A stretch of DNA of 64,000 bases from Sphingobacterium sp. HMA12. GTDB lineage: Bacteria; Bacteroidota; Bacteroidia; Sphingobacteriales; Sphingobacteriaceae. The stretch lies in contig NZ_BEYR01000001.1 in the NCBI RefSeq assembly GCF_002933815.1, positions 2,039,765-2,103,764 of the forward strand, given 5' to 3'. Made by a program: the position numbers and the translations under genes. The notes beneath the pieces are model-generated. The model saw only the letters and a program-made list of their open reading frames with translations, searched no databases and was not told where the DNA came from. This document shows, piece by piece, positions 1-8,698 of this stretch (the first letter of the stretch is position 1; each line of letters begins with the position of its first letter).

Positions 1-617
1 TACAAGACGAATTGACGGCTGCACTAGACCTAACAAAAATAGACTTACTCCCCAATACTTCGGGTGCCAGGACAGCAGCGGAAGCAGTTTTAGCGGCCCA
101 ACTGGCCAGGGAAGCGCTGGAAACAAACTGGGTAAAACTGGAAATCCATCCCGACCCCCGTTATCTGCTACCTGACCCGATTGAAACTTTACGTGCGACA
201 GAGGAGCTCGCAAAACTGGGCTTTGTCGTCATGCCTTATATTCATGCAGACCCTGTACTCTGTAAACGTCTGGAAAATGCAGGTACTGCCGTTGTCATGC
301 CCCTGGGCGCACCGATCGGTAGCAACAAAGGGCTGCGTACCTTGGACTTTCTGGAAATCATTATCGAGGAAAGCAATGTCCCCGTAGTCGTTGACGCAGG
401 CATTGGGGCTCCCTCGGATGCCGCTAAAGCGATGGAAATCGGTGCGGATGCTGTACTGGTCAATACGGCAATTGCCATTTCCAATAATCCGGTACAGATG
501 GCTGCGGCATTTAAGCAAGCAGTCAGCGCCGGGCGCAAGGCTTATGAGGCGGGATTGGGTCCCATTACTTCGCAGGCAGTCAGTTCTAGTCCGCTAACAT
601 CATTTTTATTTGATTGA
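1..617 (+). CDS. thiG: Thiazole synthase ThiG (5' end outside window)
   Basis: ThiG builds the thiazole phosphate ring of thiamine in the cytoplasm from deoxyxylulose phosphate, dehydroglycine and the ThiS thiocarboxylate. The frame is open to the first base of the window, so the N-terminal ~50 residues of this roughly 256-residue family are missing; a TTG at 12 is internal and not a start. Visible family signatures are NWVKLEI, whose Lys is probably the Schiff-base lysine, then [29 protein letters not shown] and [12 protein letters not shown], the phosphate-binding end of a TIM barrel. It is followed after 9 bases by thiH and then thiF on the same strand, the usual thiazole operon order. Identification is secure; any TPP riboswitch or thiS/thiC would lie upstream of the window. 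Confidence 0.95.
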   Translation, partial: QDELTAALDLTKIDLLPNTSGARTAAEAVLAAQLAREALETNWVKLEIHPDPRYLLPDPIETLRATEELAKLGFVVMPYIHADPVLCKRLENAGTAVVMPLGAPIGSNKGLRTLDFLEIIIEESNVPVVVDAGIGAPSDAAKAMEIGADAVLVNTAIAISNNPVQMAAAFKQAVSAGRKAYEAGLGPITSQAVSSSPLTSFLFD

Positions 618-626
618 TCCAACACC

Positions 627-1751
627 ATGACTGATTTTAAAGAGCTACTCGCGCAATATCGCTGGAAAGATGTCCAAACGAAGATTTATGGGACCTCGGA
701 TCGGGATGTCCGCCATGCACTTGACCGGGATAATTTGACGCTCAACGATTTTCTCGCCCTAATTTCACCGGCCGCCACACCTTATCTGGAGCAAATGGCA
801 GTCAAGGCACAGCAGATCACACAACGACGCTTTGGCAAGACTATCCAACTCTACGCCCCCCTTTACCTCAGCAATGAGTGTCAGAATATCTGTACTTACT
901 GCGGTTTTAGCATGGACAACAAGATTCGGCGCAAAACATTGAACAACACTGAATTGTTGCTGGAAGCGATGGCACTCAAATCCATGGGCGTCAACCATGT
1001 ACTACTGGTCAGCGGTGAAGCAAATAAGACCGTGGAAATTAACTATTTCCTTCGGGCGATTGAGCTGCTTAAGCCTCATTTCGCCCAAATATCCATCGAG
1101 GTACAACCTCTTGAACTGGCGGAATATCAATTATTACAGACTGCAGGAGTATATGCTGTTTTAGTCTATCAGGAGACCTATCATCGGGAAGTATATAGAA
1201 AATACCATCCCAAAGGTAAGAAATCGAATTTTGATTACCGTTTGGACACTCCGGACCGCATCGGGCAGGCAGGCATTCATAAAATTGGATTGGGGGTGTT
1301 ACTCGGGTTGGAGGATTGGCGTGTGGACAGCTTCTTTACCGCGGCTCACATCGCCTATTTGCAAAAAAACTACTGGCAGACCCGGTACTCCATTTCCTTT
1401 CCGCGGCTGCGGCCAGCAGCAGGTTCCGTTGCTCCCAATTTTCATCTTTCGGATAAGCATCTGCTGCAATTGATCTGTGCTTACCGATTATGGAATGAAA
1501 ATCTAGAGATTTCCATTTCTACCCGGGAAAATGAAAGCTTTAGGGATCATATCATTCCTATTGGGGTAACAACAATGAGTGCAGCTTCCAAAACAAACCC
1601 CGGTGGGTATGTTGTTGATCCGCAAGCCCTGGAGCAATTTGAGGTCAGTGACGAGCGGGATATGGAAACCATAAAAAATCAAATCCGAAAAAAGGGATAC
1701 GCACCCGTGATGAAAGATTGGGAAAGTACTTATTCAGGACTAATTCGCTAA
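627..1751 (+). CDS. thiH: 2-iminoacetate synthase ThiH (radical SAM)
   Basis: ThiH cleaves tyrosine with S-adenosylmethionine and a 4Fe-4S cluster to give dehydroglycine (2-iminoacetate) and p-cresol, and works in complex with ThiG. The 374-residue length is normal for the family. The radical-SAM cluster motif CX3CX2C is visible as NECQNICTYCGF at about residues 84-95, followed by a KSMGVNHVLLVSGE strand and the C-terminal TTMSAASKTNPGGY segment typical of ThiH and BATS-domain proteins. The ATG at 627 lies 9 bases after the thiG stop. Presence of ThiH rather than the glycine oxidase ThiO indicates the tyrosine-dependent, oxygen-sensitive route. Confidence is high. Confidence 0.96.
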   Translation: MTDFKELLAQYRWKDVQTKIYGTSDRDVRHALDRDNLTLNDFLALISPAATPYLEQMAVKAQQITQRRFGKTIQLYAPLYLSNECQNICTYCGFSMDNKIRRKTLNNTELLLEAMALKSMGVNHVLLVSGEANKTVEINYFLRAIELLKPHFAQISIEVQPLELAEYQLLQTAGVYAVLVYQETYHREVYRKYHPKGKKSNFDYRLDTPDRIGQAGIHKIGLGVLLGLEDWRVDSFFTAAHIAYLQKNYWQTRYSISFPRLRPAAGSVAPNFHLSDKHLLQLICAYRLWNENLEISISTRENESFRDHIIPIGVTTMSAASKTNPGGYVVDPQALEQFEVSDERDMETIKNQIRKKGYAPVMKDWESTYSGLIR

Positions 1752-1755
1752 GTAG

Positions 1756-2466
1756 ATGAAAGAGGATCTTATTTTCGAACGCTATAGCCGACAAATCTTT
1801 ATCGAAGAAATTGGTGTCTCAGGACAGCGAAAAATCATGAATGCCAAAGTACTGATTGTTGGAGCCGGCGGACTGGGGAGTCCTGTATTGCAATATCTGG
1901 CAGCTGCTGGCATAGGTGTGCTTGCTCTGGCAGATTTTGACCGGGTAGAACTACATAACCTCAATAGGCAGGTGATCCACGGCGAAAAGCAGCTCCATAA
2001 AACCAAAACCAGCAGCGCCGTTGACTTTATGCAACAGCACAACAGTACAATTGATTTCCGGCCCATACAGGTTAAAATTGATATTGACAATGCAGCAGAA
2101 ATTCTTCGGCCCTATGATATCATTGTGGATTGCTGCGACAACTTTAAAACGCGTTACCTGCTCAATGATACCTGTCTAAAGCTTCACAAGCCTTTAGTCT
2201 ATGGAAGTATACATGGATTTGAAGGACAATTGGCCGTATTTAATTATCAGGGCAGTAAACATCTGCTCGACCTGTTTCCCACAGTCCCGCCCCCTGAACA
2301 GGTACCCAACTGTGATAAAAATGGTGTGCTGGGTCCATTACCCGGAATAATAGGGAGTATGATGGCCATGCAGGTACTCAAAATGGCCGTCGGGCTGCCT
2401 GTAGACGCTAATCAATTGACCCTTGTAGATACGCTGCATTGGCGCTTTTCGAAGCTTTCTTTCTAA
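1756..2466 (+). CDS. thiF: ThiF/MoeB-type adenylyltransferase
   Basis: An E1-like enzyme that adenylates the C-terminal glycine of the sulfur carrier ThiS (or MoaD) before sulfur transfer. Its 236 residues hold a Rossmann ATP-binding site, VGAGGLGSPV at about residues 34-43, the NLNRQ segment that contacts ATP, and the DCCDNFKTRYLLND motif. A Cys in VPNCDKNGVLGP matches the position of the active-site Cys of E. coli ThiF. The two CxxC pairs that bind structural zinc in E. coli ThiF and MoeB are absent here. The start is 4 bases after thiH, which implies translational coupling. The operon position favours ThiF over MoeB, but one protein may serve both pathways in this organism. Confidence 0.9.
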   Translation: MKEDLIFERYSRQIFIEEIGVSGQRKIMNAKVLIVGAGGLGSPVLQYLAAAGIGVLALADFDRVELHNLNRQVIHGEKQLHKTKTSSAVDFMQQHNSTIDFRPIQVKIDIDNAAEILRPYDIIVDCCDNFKTRYLLNDTCLKLHKPLVYGSIHGFEGQLAVFNYQGSKHLLDLFPTVPPPEQVPNCDKNGVLGPLPGIIGSMMAMQVLKMAVGLPVDANQLTLVDTLHWRFSKLSF

Positions 2467-2479
2467 CATATGAAATAAC

Positions 2480-2510
2480 GAGCTCTCCCCTCTGCGGGGA
2501 GCTCCTCATT
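2480..2510 (+). terminator. Possible terminator after thiF
   Basis: GAGCTC-t-CCCC pairs with GGGGAGCTC around a five-base loop, with one bulged T, 14 bases after the thiF stop. The tail (ctcatttat) is only weakly T-rich, so termination is plausible but not certain. Confidence 0.45.
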
Positions 2511-2606
2511 TATCATGAAAATTCATTTAAAACAAGCATTGGCAAACAATATTTCCTAATTTTAGTTATATATTAGCAAGCTAAAATGTCAACTATACAA
2601 TCTGGA

Positions 2607-3848
2607 ATGAAAAAAGTAATCTATCCATTACTATCACTCGCTTTATTACCTTTATTTTCAACTGCCCAAGAGACAAAAATCACTGCTGATGATCTCTTTG
2701 CCAAAGCGCGTAAGGTAGCCTTTGATTCAAAAGATTATCCGCAGGCCATTCAATTATCAAAACAGGCACTTCTGCAGGCACCGGATTATACAGACATCAG
2801 CATCTTCCTCGGACGCCTTTACACTTGGTCGGACAAGATTGATTCCGCCCGGACACTCTTTAATGAGCTGGACCTAAAAGGCACAAAAGATGAAGACTTC
2901 TTTTTAGCCTATGCAGCGCTGGAGTACTGGAACGACCAAGCTGAGAAAGCCAGCCAACTGACCGACAAAGGGCTAGGTTTTCATCCGCAATCACAGGATC
3001 TGCTTTTGTTAAAAGCCAAGATCAACTATAGCGCCAACCGCTACGAGATCGCCGAAAGTGCTGTCCACCAACTCCTCAAGATCGACCCGAAAAATGCGGA
3101 AGCGCGGTCTTTGGCCAAAAACATTGAGGAATATACTGCTAAAAACGCCATTGGCCTAACTTATAATTTCGTCTATTTTGACAAACAGTTTGACAATAAC
3201 TGGCACATCGTTGGCTTGAGCTATAAACGTGCTACTCCCATCGGGTCCGTGATCTTTAGAACAAATTATGCAAATAAATTTGCCGAGAACGGTGTACAGT
3301 TTGAAATGGAAGCTTACCCACGCCTATCCAAGCTATTCTATCTCTATGTTGGTGCAGGTTACTCCAATAATGTCGGCATATTTGCCAAATACCGCACCGG
3401 TGTATCCTTATACGCCAACCTACCAAACAGTTTTGAAGGAGAAATCGGATACCGACAGCTCTATTTCAGCGACAATATCTGGATGTATACGGCTTCTGTC
3501 GGAAAGTATTACCAAAATTTCTGGTTCAATCTGAGAACATACCTCACTCCCGGCGAAGAGAATATTTCCCAATCTTATACCGGAACAGTGCGTTACTATA
3601 CAAAAGGTGCTAACGATTACTTCGGATTTAGTGCCGGGACAGGTTTGAGTCCCGAGGAAAACCGAAATAATCTATTGGACAACGCTCCATACAAATTAAA
3701 GACATTCAAAGTAGGTGCTGAGTACAATTTTTCGGTCAGACAAAGTAACCTATTTTCGATCTCGGGCACCTATTATAACCAAGAATTCCGACCAAAAGAA
3801 AAAGGAAACCAACTGGATATCATCCTTGGTTATATCCGCAAATTTTAG
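2607..3848 (+). CDS. YaiO-type outer-membrane beta-barrel protein with TPR domain
   Basis: A predicted outer-membrane protein of about 413 residues. The start at 2607 is preferred to the in-frame ATG at 2586 because it gives a clean signal peptide (MKKVIYPLLSLALLPLFSTAQ) that would be cut after Ala-Gln. Residues ~25-165 read as tetratricopeptide repeats (FAKARKVAFDSKDYPQAI, ALLQAPDYTDISIFLGRLY). The rest alternates aromatic and polar residues and ends in a terminal aromatic (GYIRKF), as a beta-barrel should. TPR plus barrel is the architecture of polysaccharide export porins such as PgaA and BcsC and of the YaiO family. Its stop codon overlaps by 4 bases the stop of the convergent glycosyltransferase gene. 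The export role is inferred from architecture and neighbours. Confidence 0.78.
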   Translation: MKKVIYPLLSLALLPLFSTAQETKITADDLFAKARKVAFDSKDYPQAIQLSKQALLQAPDYTDISIFLGRLYTWSDKIDSARTLFNELDLKGTKDEDFFLAYAALEYWNDQAEKASQLTDKGLGFHPQSQDLLLLKAKINYSANRYEIAESAVHQLLKIDPKNAEARSLAKNIEEYTAKNAIGLTYNFVYFDKQFDNNWHIVGLSYKRATPIGSVIFRTNYANKFAENGVQFEMEAYPRLSKLFYLYVGAGYSNNVGIFAKYRTGVSLYANLPNSFEGEIGYRQLYFSDNIWMYTASVGKYYQNFWFNLRTYLTPGEENISQSYTGTVRYYTKGANDYFGFSAGTGLSPEENRNNLLDNAPYKLKTFKVGAEYNFSVRQSNLFSISGTYYNQEFRPKEKGNQLDIILGYIRKF

Positions 3849-6800
3849 TCTTTCTTCAAAGAACCAAAATAATTAGCATAAACACTGTCGGGTAGCAATC
3901 GTTTTTGGGTATAAAATAGTTTGTTCTTGCGCTTAAACAATTCAAAGCGCTTGGACAATTCTTCTTTTGCACCATCCGAAGCAATATCCTCATCAAGGGT
4001 TCCATCCAATTTATATAATTGTCCTTCAGATAGGTGATAATTACCGCGCACAAAATCGATCAATTGATTTTTGCTCTGCATCATCGCAATACCCTCTCCC
4101 TTTGCTGACGCACCTTTATCAAGTCCCTGACCGATCCATGTTACTTGACGGGGAGTTTTTATGGCAAAATTTTCCCTGTAATAAGCCAATAATGAAGGAG
4201 CTACGTCAAAATGGCTCACGAAATTGTGAAAGGTCTTAGGTTCTTTTAAAAGCGGCGAATAAATCAATAGTGGCACATGATAACGGTCGATCTTGCTTTG
4301 CAAAGGAATCTCCGGCATGGCGTGGTCTCCTGTGATAATAAAAATGGTATTCGCAAAATCCGGTCTTTTTTTATATTCCTTAAAAAATTGTTCCATTGCA
4401 TCATCCAAATTTAAGACCGAAACAAGCTGAGTTCGGTTTTCCAGGGCCCACTTTTTTTGTGTCGGTGACAGTTCGATGGATGCAATTCGCTGATCAAATA
4501 ACCGCTCATAATGCGCTGTGTTATTAATCAAAAAGGGATTGTGTGTTGACAGTGTCAGTAGGACGTGGAAATAAGGATTCTCCTGCACTTTCTGTACTTC
4601 AAGCAATTTACTAAACACGGCCTGATCTTCATATCCCCAACTTTCGCCTCCTTTTTCCGGTAGCTTTTTATACGGTGGACCAAAAGCATCCTGGTCAATG
4701 AGCCTATCGATTTGATTATAGTCCATGAATTTTTTCATGAAATCGAAATTCGAATGACCACCATAGAAAAACCCCGTATTGAAACCATTGTGCTTCAGAA
4801 TATTGAACAGGTTAAAGTGATCCGGCAATGTATCCTGCTCGAGGAAACCATGCATGGCGAAAGGCAACGAGCCAGTTAATGTAGGCAATACGGAAAATGT
4901 CCGTCCGGAAGAACTCATATTATTATCCCAATACAAGGATTGTTTTTTCAAGGTGCCTATAAATGGTGTAAAACTGCCAATATAGCCATTTTCTGAACTA
5001 TAGGCATGTCCTAAACCTTCAATCACAAGAATGACCAAATTCGGCGCCTTTGTCGTCTTCTTTAAATAAGCTCCCAGAAAATCTTTCGTATCTTCAGCTT
5101 TTAGAAAAGGAAATTTACTGTCCAGCTCCTTTGGATCCCCACCATCTTGATACAGGGCGGCCAACATTCCGGGATGTTCCTCCACATAATCTGACAAATT
5201 GGATTCAAAAAAATACCGCCATTTGCTGCGGCTTGCATTGGCAACGAATTCGTCTTTTACCGGAGTACTTCCAAAAATCGAAGCCGAAGAAATAAAACAG
5301 GACACCAAGCCCAAAGACAAGCATGCAATACCTGCATAAGCTTTTTTAAAAGTCTGCTTATTGGCCATCCAAAGGGGTACCCAGGCAATCACAACCAATA
5401 CTAAAAGCAAAGCGATATTTGTAAAATTCAACATGCCGCTGGCTTCCAAAATCTGCTTCATCTCATCGGAACTGTAATAAAACATGTCGGCACCGAGCAG
5501 GTTTCTTGATTCTCCGAAATACAAAAACAGGATAAATTGGATGACAACAATAGCTGAAAACGAGAGCACCAACAGGGTCCGGGCCCAGAAGCTACTTAAA
5601 AACTGAAGCAATAAATACCCAATCCCCACACAACCCAACACCTGAAAGGCAAAAAGCAGGTTGTCCCCAAGTAGGTATTTCCCAGCCCCTGACTCAGCAA
5701 GCTGGGCAAAACGTCGGCCATACCACCACCATTCTACCCCAACGGACAATATATATAGTACAAAGAAAACCAGCATGGTAGGACCTATTCCCTGCAATGC
5801 TGCATTTAATCGCTTGCCCATGTACTTCCACAAAGATTCATTCGCCTCTTTTTGCTGAAAGCCCTGTCTGGTCATTTCGCCCCAGCCATGTTGCTTGCGA
5901 AAGTAATCAACCACGCCCCGTACACCGGCTTTAACAACAATGGGGTGAAAGTATAGCGGTTCAAGAACCGCGGTTGTAATTAAGGTGGAGAGATCTCGTT
6001 TCTTTGTATAAACCTGGTGGCTAACGAGATCAACTAAAATGGCATAGATCGAATATAAAATTCCAGAAGCGATGACCAGCGCAAATAAGGCGAAGAAGAA
6101 GGGCCAATTAATAATTCCTAAAAGAAAAAAGACCACAAAAACGATGTACCCCGTAAACTCGACGATAGGTCCCAAAAACTCAAATAAAAACCAATAGGGC
6201 ATACTGATCATACCAAAACGCCCATATCTGGGATTAAACATCAGCTTGCGATGTTTCCATAGCGTCTCCATAGTACCTCTCATCCAACGATTACGCTGTT
6301 TACGCAAGACCTCTTTTGACTCCGGCACTTCCGTCCAGCACAAGGGATCCGGAATATTAACGACTTCATAGGCTTGTTTCTGTTCTTCCATATAGCGCCG
6401 CATACGAACAACAAGTTCCATATCCTCACCCACCGTATTTCTGTCATAACCACCACAAGCCAAAACGATCTGACGATCAAAAGCGCCAAATGCACCGGAA
6501 ATCAATATCAACCCAGAAGCCCTGGACCAAGCCATCCGACCCAAAATAAAGGCACGGATATATTCCAAAGCCTGTGTGCGTCCTAACCAAGACTTCGGAA
6601 GATTGACATCCGTCACAGATCCATTCACGACGTTGCAATTATTGGCCAAACGTATTACGCCACCACAGGCAATAACGCGTTTGTCTGTTTGTTCCAAAAA
6701 TGGCTTAGCCAATTTTAAGATCGCATCCTGTTCCAAAATACAATCTACGTCGATACAGACAATATAATCACCAGCAGAAATATTGACACCAACATTGAGT

Positions 6801-7267
6801 GCATCCGCTTTACCGCCATTCTCTTTATCGACAACAATAAGCTTTTTAAAGGCTGGATTTTTACTTTTATAGATTCCCCTAATTTCCTTGGTTTCGATAT
6901 TTCCTTGCACAAAAAATGAAGTGGGCTCAAGTTCATAAGCTACAATCAATTTCTGCATGGAATCATCCTTGCTCCCATCATTCACAATAATAATTTCCAA
7001 ATTATGGTAATACAGGGACAACAAAGAGCGTACATTCTCGATAATGGTCATGCCCTCATTGTAGGCCGGTGCAATCAGGCTGAAGGTAGGTGCATTGGGA
7101 TTGGTAGCAATAATACCATAATCGGTAAATGCATTTTTATGTTTATAACGAAATACGGCTCCATAAGCATATAGACCTATCCATGTATAGATAATAAATA
7201 CGGCGGCAGAATAAAGCAAAAATAGCCAAACTACAATTTCATAGACGATATGGGAAAATTCTAACAT
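3845..7267 (-). CDS. GT2 glycosyltransferase fused to LtaS-like alkaline-phosphatase-superfamily domain
   Basis: A 1140-residue inner-membrane fusion. After an N-terminal helix (~10-38) comes a processive GT2 domain with PAYNEG (67-72), VNDGSKDDS, the DVD metal site (D173, D175), the GED base motif (281-282) and QRNRW (324-328), a QxxRW motif. The next region matches the PgaC/BcsA-like membrane segment, followed by more membrane helices at ~495-665. From ~740 there is an extracytoplasmic phosphatase/sulfatase fold: metal-ligand E750 in LVILVIEGLG, candidate nucleophile T790 in SSGRTFSVLPTL, H909 in STHNP and D981-H982 in ITGDHAM. These match the LtaS/pEtN-transferase pattern and not a formylglycine sulfatase, whose CxPxR is absent. 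The likely role is to make a polysaccharide and decorate it with phosphoglycerol or phosphoethanolamine; the substrate is unknown. It overlaps the HEAT gene by 7 bases. Confidence 0.85.
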   Translation of the reverse strand: MLEFSHIVYEIVVWLFLLYSAAVFIIYTWIGLYAYGAVFRYKHKNAFTDYGIIATNPNAPTFSLIAPAYNEGMTIIENVRSLLSLYYHNLEIIIVNDGSKDDSMQKLIVAYELEPTSFFVQGNIETKEIRGIYKSKNPAFKKLIVVDKENGGKADALNVGVNISAGDYIVCIDVDCILEQDAILKLAKPFLEQTDKRVIACGGVIRLANNCNVVNGSVTDVNLPKSWLGRTQALEYIRAFILGRMAWSRASGLILISGAFGAFDRQIVLACGGYDRNTVGEDMELVVRMRRYMEEQKQAYEVVNIPDPLCWTEVPESKEVLRKQRNRWMRGTMETLWKHRKLMFNPRYGRFGMISMPYWFLFEFLGPIVEFTGYIVFVVFFLLGIINWPFFFALFALVIASGILYSIYAILVDLVSHQVYTKKRDLSTLITTAVLEPLYFHPIVVKAGVRGVVDYFRKQHGWGEMTRQGFQQKEANESLWKYMGKRLNAALQGIGPTMLVFFVLYILSVGVEWWWYGRRFAQLAESGAGKYLLGDNLLFAFQVLGCVGIGYLLLQFLSSFWARTLLVLSFSAIVVIQFILFLYFGESRNLLGADMFYYSSDEMKQILEASGMLNFTNIALLLVLVVIAWVPLWMANKQTFKKAYAGIACLSLGLVSCFISSASIFGSTPVKDEFVANASRSKWRYFFESNLSDYVEEHPGMLAALYQDGGDPKELDSKFPFLKAEDTKDFLGAYLKKTTKAPNLVILVIEGLGHAYSSENGYIGSFTPFIGTLKKQSLYWDNNMSSSGRTFSVLPTLTGSLPFAMHGFLEQDTLPDHFNLFNILKHNGFNTGFFYGGHSNFDFMKKFMDYNQIDRLIDQDAFGPPYKKLPEKGGESWGYEDQAVFSKLLEVQKVQENPYFHVLLTLSTHNPFLINNTAHYERLFDQRIASIELSPTQKKWALENRTQLVSVLNLDDAMEQFFKEYKKRPDFANTIFIITGDHAMPEIPLQSKIDRYHVPLLIYSPLLKEPKTFHNFVSHFDVAPSLLAYYRENFAIKTPRQVTWIGQGLDKGASAKGEGIAMMQSKNQLIDFVRGNYHLSEGQLYKLDGTLDEDIASDGAKEELSKRFELFKRKNKLFYTQKRLLPDSVYANYFGSLKKD

Positions 7268-8331
7268 TTTTTCTCTTGCAAAGCGTGTTTAATAATCTGT
7301 ATAAGTTCGTCGTAAGTATCTTCCTTTTGCGAAATTTCGCGTAAATATTGTCCTCCGTCTAAAACCACGAGCACCTCTGCCGCCAAGATTTTAATGGATA
7401 CCTTGGGATGATTCAGCAACTGTTCCTTCAAAAATTCCTCACTTTCCTTGCTCCTGGCCAGCTTCATGGATTTTAAAATTTCAAGCTGAACTTCAATTGG
7501 CTGTTGATCGAAGCATGTTATAAACTGTCCGATTGTCGCACTGTTTTCAATGGCTTGCATTGTCCGTATCGCCTGCACCCGGACAGCCGTCGCAAGATGA
7601 TCAAGTAACGCATAGATCGCTGGATAAAATGTCATCAGCCTAAACTTACGGATCAGGCGTAAGGTAAATATAACGACCGAATCATTGCTGCTCTTTAGCC
7701 AGGAGTAAACCTGCACATCTGAAAGTTCAGGTATATGATGAATTGAAGACAGTAGGCGTAATTGCTGCCAGTCTGATAGTGGTTTATCAAAATGTGCCAG
7801 AAATTCCAGACCTTCATAGCCCTGAAAACTCACCATGGCATATTGTGCTTCCTGATAAACTGCGGCGCGATCATCATCCAGTTTAGCTTTTATTTCCGGT
7901 ATTGCCGCCTCAACATTCATCGCTGCCAGTTCCTGTATACCGCCAGCCACGAGATAGGCTTTCCTTTGTCGTAGCTTTCGCCAAGCTTCATCTTCCAATT
8001 TAAAATCATAAAATAATCTATTGATCGCTTTTTTGGCTGCTCCTGAAAATTTTCGGCCAGAATCTACCAGTACCTCTAAAAAAAGTAATCGAAATGAAGG
8101 CTCCTTTAAATGCTTGCTGAACTCGCGGTCTTGTTCGTCATTCCTATCACTTCCCACGATCGTCTCCATAATCTTATACTCAATGATCTGTTTCCAGGTG
8201 TGTCGATTGTGCAAGATTCTATAACTATAAAAGCTATAGCCCAGCACCGTAATAATCAGCAGAAGGACCAGAATCAGGACGACAATAATCGCCAGGATAA
8301 GCTCATGTAGGACAATATGGTGAAAATTCAT
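7261..8331 (-). CDS. Membrane-anchored HEAT-repeat protein
   Basis: 356 residues with one strongly hydrophobic N-terminal helix (~8-33, LHELILAIIVVLILVLLLII), then a cytoplasmic alpha-helical region with repeated ~30-residue units of the HEAT type (AAIPEIKAKLDDDRAAVYQEA, TFYPAIYALLDHLATAVRVQ, KVSIKILAAEVLVVL). No catalytic motif is visible. The stop overlaps the start of the glycosyltransferase fusion (shared ATGTTAG), and the start is 6 bases after the response-regulator stop, so it is translated as part of the same operon. A scaffold role linking the regulator to the synthase, comparable in logic to PgaD or c-di-GMP adaptors, is inference only. Confidence 0.72.
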   Translation of the reverse strand: MNFHHIVLHELILAIIVVLILVLLLIITVLGYSFYSYRILHNRHTWKQIIEYKIMETIVGSDRNDEQDREFSKHLKEPSFRLLFLEVLVDSGRKFSGAAKKAINRLFYDFKLEDEAWRKLRQRKAYLVAGGIQELAAMNVEAAIPEIKAKLDDDRAAVYQEAQYAMVSFQGYEGLEFLAHFDKPLSDWQQLRLLSSIHHIPELSDVQVYSWLKSSNDSVVIFTLRLIRKFRLMTFYPAIYALLDHLATAVRVQAIRTMQAIENSATIGQFITCFDQQPIEVQLEILKSMKLARSKESEEFLKEQLLNHPKVSIKILAAEVLVVLDGGQYLREISQKEDTYDELIQIIKHALQEKKC

Positions 8332-8337
8332 CGCAGT

Positions 8338-8694
8338 CTATCTATTTGTTAAGCGCTTTATTCTCAGGATAAGCTCGTTTGGACTAAATGGTTTAACCAT
8401 AAAATCCGATGCGCCCAGGTCGAAGGCATCGACAACCACTTCCTCCTGTCCCATGCTGGATAACACAATGACAGGGACTTTTTTTCCGTGACGTTTGATC
8501 GCCGAAAGAATTTCAATTCCCGATGCAAATGGCATCATAATATCCGTTACAATCAGGTCAAAATCCGATTCCTCAATCTTTTCAATAGCTTCCTGCCCAT
8601 TTCTGGTCAAGACAACCTCGTGTCCTTCCTTTACTAACTTGTGTTCTACGGTGCGCAAAATTAACTCGTCGTCTTCGGCAATTAAAATCAACAT
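8338..8694 (-). CDS. CheY-like single-domain response regulator
   Basis: 118 residues forming only a receiver domain: acidic pocket E7-D8-D9, phospho-acceptor D51 in LIVTDIMMP, conserved Ser/Thr in VIVLSS and the Lys of MVKPFSPNEL. There is no output domain, so signalling must be by protein-protein contact, probably with the HEAT protein or synthase encoded immediately downstream. It begins 4 bases after the hybrid kinase stop and is almost certainly co-translated with it. Being encoded between its likely kinase and a polysaccharide synthase suggests post-translational control of synthesis and not transcriptional control. Confidence 0.9.
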   Translation of the reverse strand: MLILIAEDDELILRTVEHKLVKEGHEVVLTRNGQEAIEKIEESDFDLIVTDIMMPFASGIEILSAIKRHGKKVPVIVLSSMGQEEVVVDAFDLGASDFMVKPFSPNELILRIKRLTNR

Positions 8695-8698
8695 ATTC

